DNA from: Lunatibacter salilacus
GTDB lineage: Bacteria; Bacteroidota; Bacteroidia; Cytophagales; Cyclobacteriaceae
Direction: 5' to 3'
Length of the DNA stretch: 64,000 bases
Assembly: GCF_009797935.1 (NCBI RefSeq)
Contig: NZ_VOLC01000011.1
Span: 63,678-127,677 of the forward strand
Positions 51,701 to 61,487 of the stretch are shown here, one piece after another. The position numbers and the translations under genes were made by a program. The notes beneath the pieces were generated by a model. That model saw only the letters and a program-made list of their open reading frames with translations, did no database searches and was not told the origin of the DNA. Numbering within the stretch: position 1 is the stretch's first letter; every line of letters starts with the position of its first letter.

Positions 51701-54700
51701 ATTTCATAGTAATTGTCGGTATAATCCGTACCCATTCGAATAAAGGCGGTAAGTTCACCATCTTGGGTGTCGATACTATTGGCATGAAAAAACATTTTCA
51801 GGCGGCCATACTGAACCAAGTCCTGACTAACATTTTTAAAGACCGCTCTGGAATCCCTGGCCTGAAGGTTATCCACGCAAAGCCGCAAAGATTGTTCGTT
51901 GAGCTGTCTTTCTACCGTGGAAGTATTATCTCTATCGCGGAAGATGCCGGGAGGAAGGACATAGGGGCTTTGATTTTCGCCGCCTTGACCGTTTTCTTCG
52001 ATGTTCACTACACCGACTGTAAAGTTTGAATTATCCGGTTCGGGGATTTCAGCAAAACCCCGCTCGAAAAGTGATTCTTGAAAAATCCGCCACTGACTTC
52101 CCACCAACCGGAAATTTCCCATTCGCAGTACTACCGGTTGTTGAAAATCAGTCAAGTAGGTTCGCATAAACCGGATGGATTTAAATCCGGTAATATTGCC
52201 GTAGCTTCTGTCAGGTTGCCGAACGGGGATACGGAACAAATACCAATTCACCTCTTCACCATTACTCACATCGGTAGTTTGATCTACAATATAATTTTGC
52301 CCCACGCGCATGCCGGAGGGCCTTAGGTCTACTTCATATTCATAATAACTCTCAATTTCATTGATGGTATTATCGTTGTTTAGGTCTTCGTTATCGGGAA
52401 TATTAGATCCAGATGGAGTATAAGGAAGGTTGGTATTGGAGGTAATGGGGGTATTGCCCTCCATGCCGTTGAAGCGTTTGTATCGCTCTAGGGTCTTGAT
52501 GTTATTTTGGTCAAATTCAGGGTCCAAGTAATATTGAAAGTCGTCTTCGGACGGGTCTGCCTCTATGCGTTGCAGTGCTTGGGGATTTACATTCAGCCTG
52601 TTTATAAATCTGTCAGCAAAGTATTCCCTCTCATCATCACTGCTTAATCCGTCAAGACCCACATCTTGGTTTTCCCTTGCTTCCGGTGAATTATCAAATG
52701 CAGGGGTCAAAAACTGCTGCGTTGTCACTCGACCCCATTCATTTTCGCTGGTCCGGTCTGTTGATCCGTCGGCTGGGAGCCCGTTCTCGAAGGCGTGCCG
52801 CCCGTCTTTCATGATGTCCTCGGAAACTTCCCCTAAGTTGAACAGCAATTTTCCACCCGTGGTATTGTTCTCATTAAAGACCCCGTCGAGTACCCGGCCA
52901 TTTTCGCCAGTAAGGAAGGGATCCATCATCCAAAACTCTATATACTCAATATTGGTACGGTCAAAATCTACTTCGGAAGTGATAGCTCGGGTAACTCCTC
53001 CGTAATTTTGCCGGGGATTGGGCAGCAGGCCGTTGGGGTTGAGGCTTGGATTATAGTTATACATTCCCCTTTCATGGGGGTAAAAAGCCAAATCAAAAAG
53101 GGGTTCCGGCGTTAAAAGAACGTCCCTGTTTCTGCCTTGATAAATTTCTTGTGGTAAAACCCGTCGGACGTAGTGGTTTCTCCGATCGTCATTGGTGATG
53201 TTGGGAGGAACACCGGTTCCAGAAGGACGAAAAAACACATTATCGATAGTATACCATGCGAGTTTTGCCCTTCTGTAAGCATTGCCTAAACGATCCTCTG
53301 TTTGCATGCTGAGGTCAAATTTGTTGTCATTAGTGGCCGGTGTTGCTGCCAATTTCCAGTTCTGCGGGGATGATCCTAGGTTAAATGGTATGATAGCGGT
53401 CTCAAAATCGTCAATATAGGAAGTGCCTTCGCCATCCACTTGGTTGGAGGTGCCGGGGATTAAATGTGCAAATTCACCGTTGAATTGAAAGATGGAGGGT
53501 TCCTTCGTTTCTGTAAAGGGCAGGGCGTCGGCAAGTTTTGTCAAAAAAAGCGATTCTTCGCTATAATTTACATCAACACCCCATAGACTATTCCGGAGGG
53601 TTTCGTTTCCAGTGCCGATCCGTGATATATTGGGACGTTCATTGAGGTATAGAAAGGTACCACCAATATTAAAATTCTCGTTAAACAGGTAATCAAAACG
53701 GGTTCCCAGCAGACTTCGGGTCTGAAAGGATACCAAGTCAGCTTTTTCAAAACTGACGCTAATTCTCTTCCCTGACTGAAGTATTCCCTCGTTGATGATC
53801 ACTACCCTGCCAATGTTGTAGTCTACCGTATAATCTACTCCTTCCGTCAACGGAATATTACCCGCTGTTATCAACACAGATCCTTCAGATATATTTAATC
53901 CCGGCAACTGGATCTCAGAGGCCGACCCTGCTGTGTAGGTTCCTTTAAGGAAATATTTGTTCAACCGAGTGACTAGTTCCGCATCAGCAAGAGTGGTACG
54001 GTATAAGGTGTCATAGACGAATTTATCGATGAGGTTTGATTCAGCCGGCAGAAATTTACTTTCTAGGGTTCTTCCAAAGGGTTCCAGAACGGGGAAAATC
54101 ACAAGCCCTTGTTCGGGTCGGATGGTGAGCCCTTGAACAAAATCGAAATTCCCATCTGGTTGGGGGTCGTTTTGGGGATTGAGGTTGTCTAACTGAAGGA
54201 GGCGGATCAGGGGAATATCTTTGACGTTTTGTCCCTCAAGTAGACTGGGGTTGTCCAAACCTGTGCGGTCGTCCCGGTAGATGATCTGTAGCTGAAATCC
54301 CTCCTTTTTAATCTGGTTTGCGTTGAGATTGTAAATGTTTTTCATCATCAGGTCCCAGGTAGGAACCTTGGTATTTATCCGTGCGGGACGTAGCAATTTT
54401 AGGAATATAACATCACTTTCGGCCCTGTTTTGATAATCTTCTGAAAGTTCGCCGACCTTATAGGATTGACCATTATAAGTATATTCGTAGGAAACTGCGA
54501 TGACTTCATCGTTTTGAAGTTTGCGAAATAGGGAAAAATATCCCAGTTCACGGTGGAAGGTATATTCATTTTCCTCGAGTCTTCGCGCTCCGTTTATTTG
54601 TTCGAAGTCGGTCCCACGCTCCAGTGCAAGATCATTGGTTATGGCCGTTGAGGCCTGCTCAAAGGAACGAAAACTGGGGTTGTTACGGAGCACGGCAAAT

Positions 54701-55911
54701 AAACCGTTGGAGTTGTTTGCTGCGGGAGCCTGTGGATTCCCCGTGCCAATATTCGGATTATCCGGCCTGAATATTCGCTGCCCCTCACCGAGATCCATAA
54801 ATGCCACAAAATTCCGGAGCGTTTGCGTATTGTTTGCCCGGTTCATAATGTATACCTCGACTCGGGTAATTTGAACTCCTGATAGGACCTGCGGTAGACC
54901 CCTTAGCCAGTTTTCGTAATTCTCCCGAAAAAAGTGACTTAGGAAAAAGTGTCGGTTTTCATCGTAATTGGAAGCACGTATTTCAAATGGCCTTCCTTGG
55001 TTGCCGCCCTCGATGATCAGTTCGTCTCTTCTGCCCCGTTGGGTGGATGCCACAGTGGTCATGAATAATTTCCCAAACTGCATCTGGGTTTTGACGCCAA
55101 AGAGATTTTGGGCTCCCTGAATAAGGCCGTTTTGAACGGGCATACTTACGTTGCCGATTTCTATGCTTTTGATTATATCTTCCTCAAACCCCGCATATTC
55201 TACTTTAAGTTGATTTTCGAAGTCAAATGAATTGTTTGAATCAAAATTCGCTCCTATTCGTACTTTCTGACCCAAGAGACCGTTTACGCTCATTTGGATT
55301 TGTTGGTCAAAATTGAATCCCCCGTTACGCTGTTGTCGGATTGGGATAGAAGGGTTGTCAATGCGCCGGAAGATTCCACCGAAATCCAGGTTGACGTTGC
55401 CTGTTGGTACGATATTTATTTCGTTGCCTCCAAAGATTCTGTCGAAAGTGGGGCTCATCGTCATGGGAGGAATTAAACCTCTACCTCCTACAGCACTTTC
55501 CCCGTCCATTCCTCTCGATCGGTTGCGCCAATATTGCTGCCGCAGCCGCATTTGTTCCATTTGTGAATAATCATCGAAGTCTAGTGTGTAACCTTGGCCT
55601 CCCTGTTGCGTAGAATCAAGTTGGTCGTATATTCTGTATCGGAATGCGGTATCCAATTCCACTTCTATTTTCTGCTCTGCGGGTGGAGGCAGTTGAAATG
55701 GGGATGAGGGAGTGAAAATAGGAGATTGATACGGAAAGAGGGGACGGGTATTCAAATTGTCCCAAAGTAGAAAGGAGGGAAGAGCCCTACGCTTTGTCAA
55801 CGAATCCAGATGTGAAGGAAGTGTGTCGGTTGGAGTCGAAACCTGTTCCTGAAACCCGTAGGAGCTGGGTACGCATACTGCCATTAGCATCAATACCCAC
55901 AATAATTTCAT
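48799..55911 (-). CDS. sprA: Type IX secretion translocon SprA (Sov)
   Basis: A 2370-residue outer-membrane protein, the 36-strand channel through which type IX cargo leaves. Start: ATG at 55911, giving the signal peptide MKLLWVLMLMAVCVPSSYGFQ; a TTG 60 bases upstream is less likely. Features: proline-rich N-terminus, NEINIVPTGNVNLDFGGI, repeated SprA-N segments with GIIYRDD- and ADLVSFQTRS-type stretches, and many barrel strands of aromatic/polar alternation ending FRRSSTAFGGQLTFNLSQ. The length is typical. Substrates are matured by PorU and carried by PorV, both encoded 12 kb away in the same window. It is preceded by ruvA (72 bases) and followed by gcvH (50 bases). Confidence 0.97.
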   Translation of the reverse strand: MKLLWVLMLMAVCVPSSYGFQEQVSTPTDTLPSHLDSLTKRRALPSFLLWDNLNTRPLFPYQSPIFTPSSPFQLPPPAEQKIEVELDTAFRYRIYDQLDSTQQGGQGYTLDFDDYSQMEQMRLRQQYWRNRSRGMDGESAVGGRGLIPPMTMSPTFDRIFGGNEINIVPTGNVNLDFGGIFRRIDNPSIPIRQQRNGGFNFDQQIQMSVNGLLGQKVRIGANFDSNNSFDFENQLKVEYAGFEEDIIKSIEIGNVSMPVQNGLIQGAQNLFGVKTQMQFGKLFMTTVASTQRGRRDELIIEGGNQGRPFEIRASNYDENRHFFLSHFFRENYENWLRGLPQVLSGVQITRVEVYIMNRANNTQTLRNFVAFMDLGEGQRIFRPDNPNIGTGNPQAPAANNSNGLFAVLRNNPSFRSFEQASTAITNDLALERGTDFEQINGARRLEENEYTFHRELGYFSLFRKLQNDEVIAVSYEYTYNGQSYKVGELSEDYQNRAESDVIFLKLLRPARINTKVPTWDLMMKNIYNLNANQIKKEGFQLQIIYRDDRTGLDNPSLLEGQNVKDIPLIRLLQLDNLNPQNDPQPDGNFDFVQGLTIRPEQGLVIFPVLEPFGRTLESKFLPAESNLIDKFVYDTLYRTTLADAELVTRLNKYFLKGTYTAGSASEIQLPGLNISEGSVLITAGNIPLTEGVDYTVDYNIGRVVIINEGILQSGKRISVSFEKADLVSFQTRSLLGTRFDYLFNENFNIGGTFLYLNERPNISRIGTGNETLRNSLWGVDVNYSEESLFLTKLADALPFTETKEPSIFQFNGEFAHLIPGTSNQVDGEGTSYIDDFETAIIPFNLGSSPQNWKLAATPATNDNKFDLSMQTEDRLGNAYRRAKLAWYTIDNVFFRPSGTGVPPNITNDDRRNHYVRRVLPQEIYQGRNRDVLLTPEPLFDLAFYPHERGMYNYNPSLNPNGLLPNPRQNYGGVTRAITSEVDFDRTNIEYIEFWMMDPFLTGENGRVLDGVFNENNTTGGKLLFNLGEVSEDIMKDGRHAFENGLPADGSTDRTSENEWGRVTTQQFLTPAFDNSPEARENQDVGLDGLSSDDEREYFADRFINRLNVNPQALQRIEADPSEDDFQYYLDPEFDQNNIKTLERYKRFNGMEGNTPITSNTNLPYTPSGSNIPDNEDLNNDNTINEIESYYEYEVDLRPSGMRVGQNYIVDQTTDVSNGEEVNWYLFRIPVRQPDRSYGNITGFKSIRFMRTYLTDFQQPVVLRMGNFRLVGSQWRIFQESLFERGFAEIPEPDNSNFTVGVVNIEENGQGGENQSPYVLPPGIFRDRDNTSTVERQLNEQSLRLCVDNLQARDSRAVFKNVSQDLVQYGRLKMFFHANSIDTQDGELTAFIRMGTDYTDNYYEIEVPLNMTPRGARDPRQIWPLENEIDIALDEIVGVKSERDNNQRPQNLAYSVQVRQYRVTVVGRPELSFIQGMMIGIRNPGSSGGASKSVCVWANELRVTDFNKSSGWAANARLNAQIADVAVISSSIRHNTFGFGGLETRLSERARESTTQYDVSANVNVDKILPKGLGLSIPVYMSIENSSTRPEFDPLNPDVPFEVALQKFNTGAERDNYRDLVLDQSSRRNFSVNNLRKIRKPEKETNRVYDLENFALSYAFGSVKQSNIQLADYTFETYRGSAAYSFQPDPLEVEPFKNVGFLDGKYFQLVKDLNFNFAPSLLSARIDLDRRFMRTQNRNDQLTTVGVEPLFQKSFYINRFYSVNWDLTQNLSVDFNSSVNAIVDEPEGDLDSEAKLDSLRANIRSLGRTTNYNHQGVVNYSVPLDKIPLTDWIKVDARYEVAYGWITGALGQRDTLGNVIQNTRDRSLNGKLDFIRLYNKNKRLNALNAPKRPTIPGRPQTQPQPGAEEDRQPNTEGAVSSILRFMMMIKEVNFRYQVTQGTFLPGYLENSGLLGMDRSFMNPGLDFILGSQSDQIRFDLANRGMLAASTQLTQSFRQNRVENLQISSLVEPIRDFRITLEVRKRENGEYSEIFRRESPGSENYTSINPNRMGAYSISYNMIRTISAKDDSQNNSPLFQNFENYRQIIQSRLESSNPGGAYNINGQDVLIPAFLAAYSGQAPGDVSLNPFPRIPLPNWRLEYRGLSKLPALQEYFSSINLTHNYTSSYDASNFSNSLQYQDGLELYNRLQQIPNASLTDEFGAYIPIFILNQVVVSERFSPLIGVDLLTKDRMNISFEYNTERNIGLNFSNAQVTEQKSQDFRFDLGYTKAGVKVPFKIQGRQEVLSNDLTIRISTRIVDTHTIQRKIEEINTLTNGNLNVQLRPSIGYVVNQKLNVQFYFDRTINDPKVSTAFRRSSTAFGGQLTFNLSQ

Positions 55912-55983
55912 TGTGAATTGTTGATGAGCCGACTTTATCCTCGAAAAAATATTTGAGAATGGGGAGGTCAATGCTGTAGTGCT

Positions 55984-56583
55984 TTAGGATGACTTTAAAG
56001 ATGCTTTAATTAAATCTTCTAATGAAATTTCGGCAACACTTTTTTTCAAAATTGCGGAGATATTTTTTTCTGCCACTGCCTTAGGAAAACCCAATGTAAT
56101 TAAGGCTTGTAACGCTTCCTGTTTTAGTTTATTGTTTCGCTGAACAAAGCCTGTCCCCATACTCGCACTCTCACCATAACTGTCTTTTTTTATTTTATCT
56201 TTTAGTTCCAATACAATTCGCTGTGCTGTTTTAAGGCCTATACCCTTGACACGCTGAATGGTGCTATAGTCTCCCGAAACAATAGCATCTTCCAATTCGG
56301 AGGTGTCTAAGGAGGAAAGAACCATTACTGCTGTATTTGGACCTACACCGGAAATAGATATAAGGGCTAAAAATAGTTTTTTTTCCGCTTCATCCTTGAA
56401 TCCGTACAGGGTGTGAGCATCTTCCTTGATGTGAAGAAACGTTTGCAGCATTACGAGCTCCTGATCTTTGATCCAAGAATAAGTAGCTAGAGATATCTTG
56501 ACCATATAGCCAACACCCTGAATATCTATGATCACATAAGTAGGATCTTTATATGCAAGTTTTCCTTTAAGGTAGGCTATCAT
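55984..56583 (-). CDS. ruvA: Holliday junction branch migration protein RuvA
   Basis: A 199-residue DNA-binding subunit that holds the Holliday junction for the RuvB motor. Start [20 protein letters not shown] at 56583 matches the family; an ATG 21 bases upstream is inside the end of maeB. OB fold, then HhH motifs LISISGVGPNTAVMVLS and IQRVKGIGLKTAQRIVLELK (about residues 70-130), and a C-terminal domain III (EALQALITLGFPKAVAEK) that contacts RuvB. It overlaps maeB by 17 bases. Confidence 0.96.
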   Translation of the reverse strand: MIAYLKGKLAYKDPTYVIIDIQGVGYMVKISLATYSWIKDQELVMLQTFLHIKEDAHTLYGFKDEAEKKLFLALISISGVGPNTAVMVLSSLDTSELEDAIVSGDYSTIQRVKGIGLKTAQRIVLELKDKIKKDSYGESASMGTGFVQRNNKLKQEALQALITLGFPKAVAEKNISAILKKSVAEISLEDLIKASLKSS

Positions 56584-58849
56584 TCTCGTTGATGGTTTGG
56601 GCATCCACTACGGCGATGGCTACCATATTGACAATCTCTCGTATAGAACTACCCAGTTGGAGAATGTGTACAGACTTATTCATACCCAGAAGTATGGGCC
56701 CGATTGCTTCTGCATTCCCTATTTCAGAAAGTAGTTTATAGGCTATATTGCCGGATGTGAGGTCTGGGAAAATTAAGGTATTTGCTTTATTATTTATTAA
56801 GGAGCTAAATGGATAATTTTCTTTTTGCATTGTTTCGTTTAGGGCTACGTTTGCTTGCATTTCACCTTCTATCACCAAGTCCGGATATTTTGCTTTAGCC
56901 AAAGATGTAGCTAACGAAGTCTTATCGGGTATCTTTCCCTTTGCAGAGCCAAAATTTGAATAGGATAACACCGCAATTTTTGGATCTATATCAAAAAACC
57001 GGACCCCATTGGCTGTGAGTCCGATGATTTCCACCAACTCCTCGGCGGTTGGGTTGACGTTCACCGTGGTATCAGCAAAGAAAAACGGCCCTTTATCGGA
57101 ATTCATGATATACATTCCCGCGACCCGATTCACCCCTTTTTTTACGCCAATAATCTGGAGCGAAGGAAGGATTGTCCTTGGATAATCCTTCGTTAAGCCT
57201 GATATTAACGCATCTGCATCTCCTACTTCCACCATCATGGCCCCGAAATAATTTCGGTCACGCATGAATTTTGCAGACTCGTAAGGAGTTAGCCCTTTTC
57301 TTTTACGCTTATTATAGAGTATAGCGGCATATCTATCGATCATCGCATCTTCCTCAAAAGGATCCAAGATGGTTACATCCGGCAGGTCTAGGAAGTTTTC
57401 AGCAATCAAACTCTCTATTTTTTCCCGATTGCCCAACAAGATTGGAATTCCAATTTTTTCATCTTTAATCAATTGGGCAGCCTTCAATATTTTGCGATTG
57501 TCCGCTTCGGCAAAGACTACACGTTTGGGATCTTTCTTAGCTCTTGCGATTACCCGAGACATTAGTCGCTGATCGATGCCGATTCTTTCCTGCAATTCCA
57601 GTTCGTAACTTTCCCAATCTGAAATAGAATTTTTGGCAACACCGGATTCCATCGCAGCTTTAGCCACTGCGGGAGCAATAGTCGTAATTAATCTCGGGTC
57701 AAGAGGTTTTGGAATGAGGTATGTTTTTCCAAAGGCAAGTTTGGATTCGCCATACGCTTTGTTCACAATATCCGGTACAGGCTCCCGAGCAAGGGTGGCA
57801 ATGGCCCTAGCAGCAGCCAGTTTCATTTCTTCATTGATAGTGGTTGCGCGCACGTCTAACGCTCCTCGAAAAATATAAGGAAAGCCGATGACATTGTTTA
57901 CTTGGTTCGGGAAATCCGATCGGCCCGTAGCCATGATAATATCCTCCCGGGACGACATAGCCAAGTCATATTCAATTTCCGGGTCTGGATTAGCCAAAGC
58001 AAAAACAATTGGATTAGGGGCCATCAGCCTCAAGTCCGCAGGGGTGATAATGTTTCCTGCAGATAGGCCGAGGAATACATCAGCACCAACCAATGCTTCC
58101 TGAATGCGGTGAATATTTTTATAAGTTGCAAATTCCCTATGAATATCACTAAGTCCCGAACGGTCTGAGCGGATAACCCCCTCAATGTCGCATATCGTAA
58201 TATTTTCTCTTTTGACACCAAGCCCCTGGTAAAATCTCGTACAAGAAATTGCTGCCGCACCCGCCCCACTTACGACCAACTTAATGTCTTCAATTTTCTT
58301 TCCGATAATATCCAAGGCGTTGAGCAATGCCGCGCCAGATATGATTGCCGTGCCATGCTGATCGTCATGCATTACCGGAATGTTCATGGCTTCTTTCAAA
58401 CTCTTCTCAATGATAAAGCATTCCGGTGCTTTGATATCTTCCAAGTTGATTCCTCCAAAAGTGGGCTCCAATGAACGAATAATCTGTATCAGTTTATCAG
58501 GATCTTTTTCGTCGATTTCCAGATCAAATACATCGATACCTGCAAATTTTTTAAACAACACACCTTTGCCTTCCATGACGGGTTTGGATGCATCTGGTCC
58601 AATATCACCAAGACCCAAGACCGCCGTTCCATTGGAAATTACGGCAACAAGGTTGCCTTTGGCTGTATATTTATAAGCATTCTCCTTATCGGCCTCAATC
58701 TCTTTGCAAGGCTGGGCCACTCCAGGGGAGTACGCTAAAGCCAAATCAAGCTGGCTGGATAGAGGTTTTGTTGGAATTACTTCAATTTTCCCAGGCTTAC
58801 CCGCACTGTGATAATTTAAAGCATCTTCTTTTCGTATTTTGATAACCAT
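56567..58849 (-). CDS. maeB: NADP-dependent malic enzyme with phosphotransacetylase-like domain
   Basis: A 760-residue multimodular malic enzyme (MaeB type) that oxidatively decarboxylates malate to pyruvate. Malic enzyme part, residues 1-430: [16 protein letters not shown], catalytic-site [30 protein letters not shown] and the NADP site [12 protein letters not shown]; phosphotransacetylase-like part (about 430-760): [26 protein letters not shown] and [13 protein letters not shown], which in this family regulates rather than catalyses. Start ATG at 58849. Overlaps ruvA by 17 bases; 36 bases follow the DUF4837 gene. Confidence 0.96.
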   Translation of the reverse strand: MVIKIRKEDALNYHSAGKPGKIEVIPTKPLSSQLDLALAYSPGVAQPCKEIEADKENAYKYTAKGNLVAVISNGTAVLGLGDIGPDASKPVMEGKGVLFKKFAGIDVFDLEIDEKDPDKLIQIIRSLEPTFGGINLEDIKAPECFIIEKSLKEAMNIPVMHDDQHGTAIISGAALLNALDIIGKKIEDIKLVVSGAGAAAISCTRFYQGLGVKRENITICDIEGVIRSDRSGLSDIHREFATYKNIHRIQEALVGADVFLGLSAGNIITPADLRLMAPNPIVFALANPDPEIEYDLAMSSREDIIMATGRSDFPNQVNNVIGFPYIFRGALDVRATTINEEMKLAAARAIATLAREPVPDIVNKAYGESKLAFGKTYLIPKPLDPRLITTIAPAVAKAAMESGVAKNSISDWESYELELQERIGIDQRLMSRVIARAKKDPKRVVFAEADNRKILKAAQLIKDEKIGIPILLGNREKIESLIAENFLDLPDVTILDPFEEDAMIDRYAAILYNKRKRKGLTPYESAKFMRDRNYFGAMMVEVGDADALISGLTKDYPRTILPSLQIIGVKKGVNRVAGMYIMNSDKGPFFFADTTVNVNPTAEELVEIIGLTANGVRFFDIDPKIAVLSYSNFGSAKGKIPDKTSLATSLAKAKYPDLVIEGEMQANVALNETMQKENYPFSSLINNKANTLIFPDLTSGNIAYKLLSEIGNAEAIGPILLGMNKSVHILQLGSSIREIVNMVAIAVVDAQTINENDSLP

Positions 58850-58885
58850 AGAGGTTTGGGAGATTGAATTAAAAAGAAAGGCAAT

Positions 58886-59980
58886 TTATTGTTTGATTTC
58901 GGGAATTTCAGTAGCTAGGAGAATAGTCTCTATTTCCCGTATGGAAGACCGATGGGCCTCGTTGGGATAATAGACAAACCCTTCCATATAATACAATTTT
59001 CCGTTTTCAGCATCGACCACTGCATACGACAAAAAGGATCCGCCCATGCTCAGGTTGTTGGTTTTCCAAGCACCCCGCATTTCCATAGCATAGTTGCCGT
59101 CTACGGTAGTGGTGGTAAAAACAGGGGGTTCTATAGTCTCTGTCACAATGTAAGATAATGGTTTATCGGGGTCTCCAAAAATCCGGGGTTTAGTAATATC
59201 ATTGCGCAACGCAATGAGGTTTTCCGGAAAAACCTGACTTTCATCCGAATATTCGGTCTGGTAAAAAAACAGACTGATATCTGGCTTACTGGTTCTTGGA
59301 GTAGGCTGCCGAAACCACATAAAGTCATCATCGTCTTGCACAAACTGGTAGGAGGCAGGAAGATTTATTTCGATTCCCATCTTCTCTCTGCCCATGATAG
59401 TGGCGGCTGAATTTTTTCTGCTAAACAGGGCTACCCCAATCCGTTCTCTTTCTCTACTGATAAAGAGACTTTGTATTCCAGCTTTATTTCTTCGTAAATT
59501 ACTGATCAATTCTTCTTTGTTGTTGCCAAAAAGGTACAACACTTCTTGGCCAACGGCAAATTCATCTTTGCTCCGAAGCATGTATAAACTGGGATCCTCC
59601 AATGCCATTTTTTTCGAAGCTTCCGTAAACTGGCTGTTTATTGCCCTGCTTCCTGCTCCTGTATCGTCAAAGGTGGTGACATAGATCATGTTGGTAGCCA
59701 TCTTCAAAATTCGGGTCAAGCTTCTGGGGTCAACCTTTTTAATGTTGAATAAGGGCTCCTCTCGAATAATACCCTTAATATCCTCTTGGAAGACTTCTTT
59801 GACCATTTCACCAACGGGCCCTGCATACATGGCGGAGTCAATTACCAGAATTATCTCCCCCAAGGCACCCCTTGCTTTAGGCAAGTTAGTTTTAGAAGAA
59901 CTGCTTCCCGCTTCTTCACATGAATTGAAAAGAAACAGCGGAACGCAAATTATAAACAATAACAGATTCTTATAATTCAT
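58886..59980 (-). CDS. DUF4837 family lipoprotein
   Basis: A 364-residue exported protein of the Bacteroidota family DUF4837, function unknown. Lipoprotein signal MNYKNLLLFIICVPLFLFNSC with the cysteine at 21 as lipidation site. Mature start PKARGALGEIILVIDSAMY is the family hallmark, and the end IRGAWKTNNL-like region (MRGAWKTNNLSMGGSFLSY) is also typical. No active-site motif is visible. It lies between the lytic transglycosylase and maeB, 82 and 36 bases away. Confidence 0.88.
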   Translation of the reverse strand: MNYKNLLLFIICVPLFLFNSCEEAGSSSSKTNLPKARGALGEIILVIDSAMYAGPVGEMVKEVFQEDIKGIIREEPLFNIKKVDPRSLTRILKMATNMIYVTTFDDTGAGSRAINSQFTEASKKMALEDPSLYMLRSKDEFAVGQEVLYLFGNNKEELISNLRRNKAGIQSLFISRERERIGVALFSRKNSAATIMGREKMGIEINLPASYQFVQDDDDFMWFRQPTPRTSKPDISLFFYQTEYSDESQVFPENLIALRNDITKPRIFGDPDKPLSYIVTETIEPPVFTTTTVDGNYAMEMRGAWKTNNLSMGGSFLSYAVVDAENGKLYYMEGFVYYPNEAHRSSIREIETILLATEIPEIKQ

Positions 59981-60062
59981 GACGTACTTTTTAGTTTTAT
60001 TTTTCTCAATTTAGAAAAAATCACAAGTAGAAAAAAATAAAATTAAAAATTTAGTTTAAAAT

Positions 60063-61475
60063 TTAACCAATGATCAGTTTCTGTCCAGGTTTTATTTGGT
60101 TATTGTTGAGGTTGTTGAGTTTTTTTAGCTGGTCAATGGTGACGCCTTCCAATCTGTTTGAAATTAGCCAAAGGGAATCCCCCGGCTGTACGGTGTATGT
60201 TTTACTTCCATCAGATTGAGAAACAACGGAAGGTTTCGAACTGGAAGAAGCTATGTTTTTTCCAAAAGATGAATTTTCATGATGGATATGCAATACTTGA
60301 CCTACTTTGATCATATTTCCACTAATTCCATTCCAGTTTCTGAGGTCTGCCACCGAAACATTGTATCGCTGGGCAATTTTCCCAAGGACGTCACCGGATT
60401 GCACCCTGTATGTGGCTGTATAGGTGGATGTAGGCAGGGCCACAACTGACTGGGTGGGATTTTCCGTTAAGAATTCATTTGCCTGGACCCGCAGGGAATC
60501 TTGAATCCATCCCAAATTGTCAACCAAAAAGGTATGTCGCATCTTGGGAATTTTCAACATGATCTCTTTTCGCAAATCAGGTAGTTTTCTGGAAAGCAAG
60601 GCAGGGTTGAGATGCTCGAGATCCTCTATGCACATCGTGGTTAGCTGGGCCAATTGTTCCAAATCTAAGTCACCTGACCATGCTAATTTTTCATAACCGA
60701 GGGAAAATGTTGGCTCCTCCAAGTGTAGGTTGTGGTATTCAGGATGGCGCATCACGTACATGATTGCCTGGAATTGAGGGATATAACTTCTAGTTTCCTT
60801 TGGAAGGTACTGGTAGATTTCCCAAAACGTCCTTTTCCCTCCGGATCTTCGGATGGCTTTGTTGACATTTCCAGGGCCACAGTTATATGCAGCCATGGCA
60901 AGTTCCCAATCGTTATATCGCTTATGTAGGGACTTAAGAAATTTCATGGCTGCTTCGGTAGCCATTTCAGGGTCCATACGGTCGTCCACATAGGGACTTA
61001 CATTAAGTTTAAAATCCCTACCGGTATAGGGCATAAATTGCCAAAGTCCCATGGCACCGACTCTGGATTTTGCTTTCGGATTTAGTCCGGACTCAATCAC
61101 CGCCAGAAACTTTACATCTTCCGGCATGTTGTATTCTTTTAATGACTCTTCGAAAAGCGGGAAAAATATCTCTTCCCGCTGCAGGACCATTTTTGTGTAG
61201 CTCCTGTTTCGGACGACAAAGTAATCGATAAAAGCAAATATGGTTTCGTTCAGTTCAAACGGCATGTCCGTTTCCATGTCCTCTATCCGTTGTTTTACCT
61301 GCTCGTAGGTGAAATCCGGGATATAATCAAAATCGTATTGCGGGGCGATGACAGCGTCCTCCCCCAATCCTTGACCTGAGTAGACACCCAGTTCCTGTGC
61401 TTGTGTAAGACTCCCCCAAAAAAGAAAACCTATCAGGAAGAAAAGTGGACTGCGGTTATGGGATTGGGAATTCAT
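60063..61475 (-). CDS. Lytic transglycosylase with two LysM domains (MltD-like)
   Basis: A 470-residue periplasmic murein-cleaving enzyme. Signal peptide about residues 1-26. SLT domain about 105-235 with catalytic E128 in FLAVIESGLNPKAKS, then GAMGLWQFMPYTGR and MAAYNCGPGNVNKAI. After a linker, two LysM peptidoglycan-binding modules: YRVQSGDVLGKIAQRYNVS about 360-400 and YTVQPGDSLWLISNRLEGV about 425-470, the second ending the protein with GQKLIIG. It starts 12 bases after gatA, so the two share a transcript. Confidence 0.95.
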   Translation of the reverse strand: MNSQSHNRSPLFFLIGFLFWGSLTQAQELGVYSGQGLGEDAVIAPQYDFDYIPDFTYEQVKQRIEDMETDMPFELNETIFAFIDYFVVRNRSYTKMVLQREEIFFPLFEESLKEYNMPEDVKFLAVIESGLNPKAKSRVGAMGLWQFMPYTGRDFKLNVSPYVDDRMDPEMATEAAMKFLKSLHKRYNDWELAMAAYNCGPGNVNKAIRRSGGKRTFWEIYQYLPKETRSYIPQFQAIMYVMRHPEYHNLHLEEPTFSLGYEKLAWSGDLDLEQLAQLTTMCIEDLEHLNPALLSRKLPDLRKEIMLKIPKMRHTFLVDNLGWIQDSLRVQANEFLTENPTQSVVALPTSTYTATYRVQSGDVLGKIAQRYNVSVADLRNWNGISGNMIKVGQVLHIHHENSSFGKNIASSSSKPSVVSQSDGSKTYTVQPGDSLWLISNRLEGVTIDQLKKLNNLNNNQIKPGQKLIIG

Positions 61476-61487
61476 AGGTGTTTCTGT

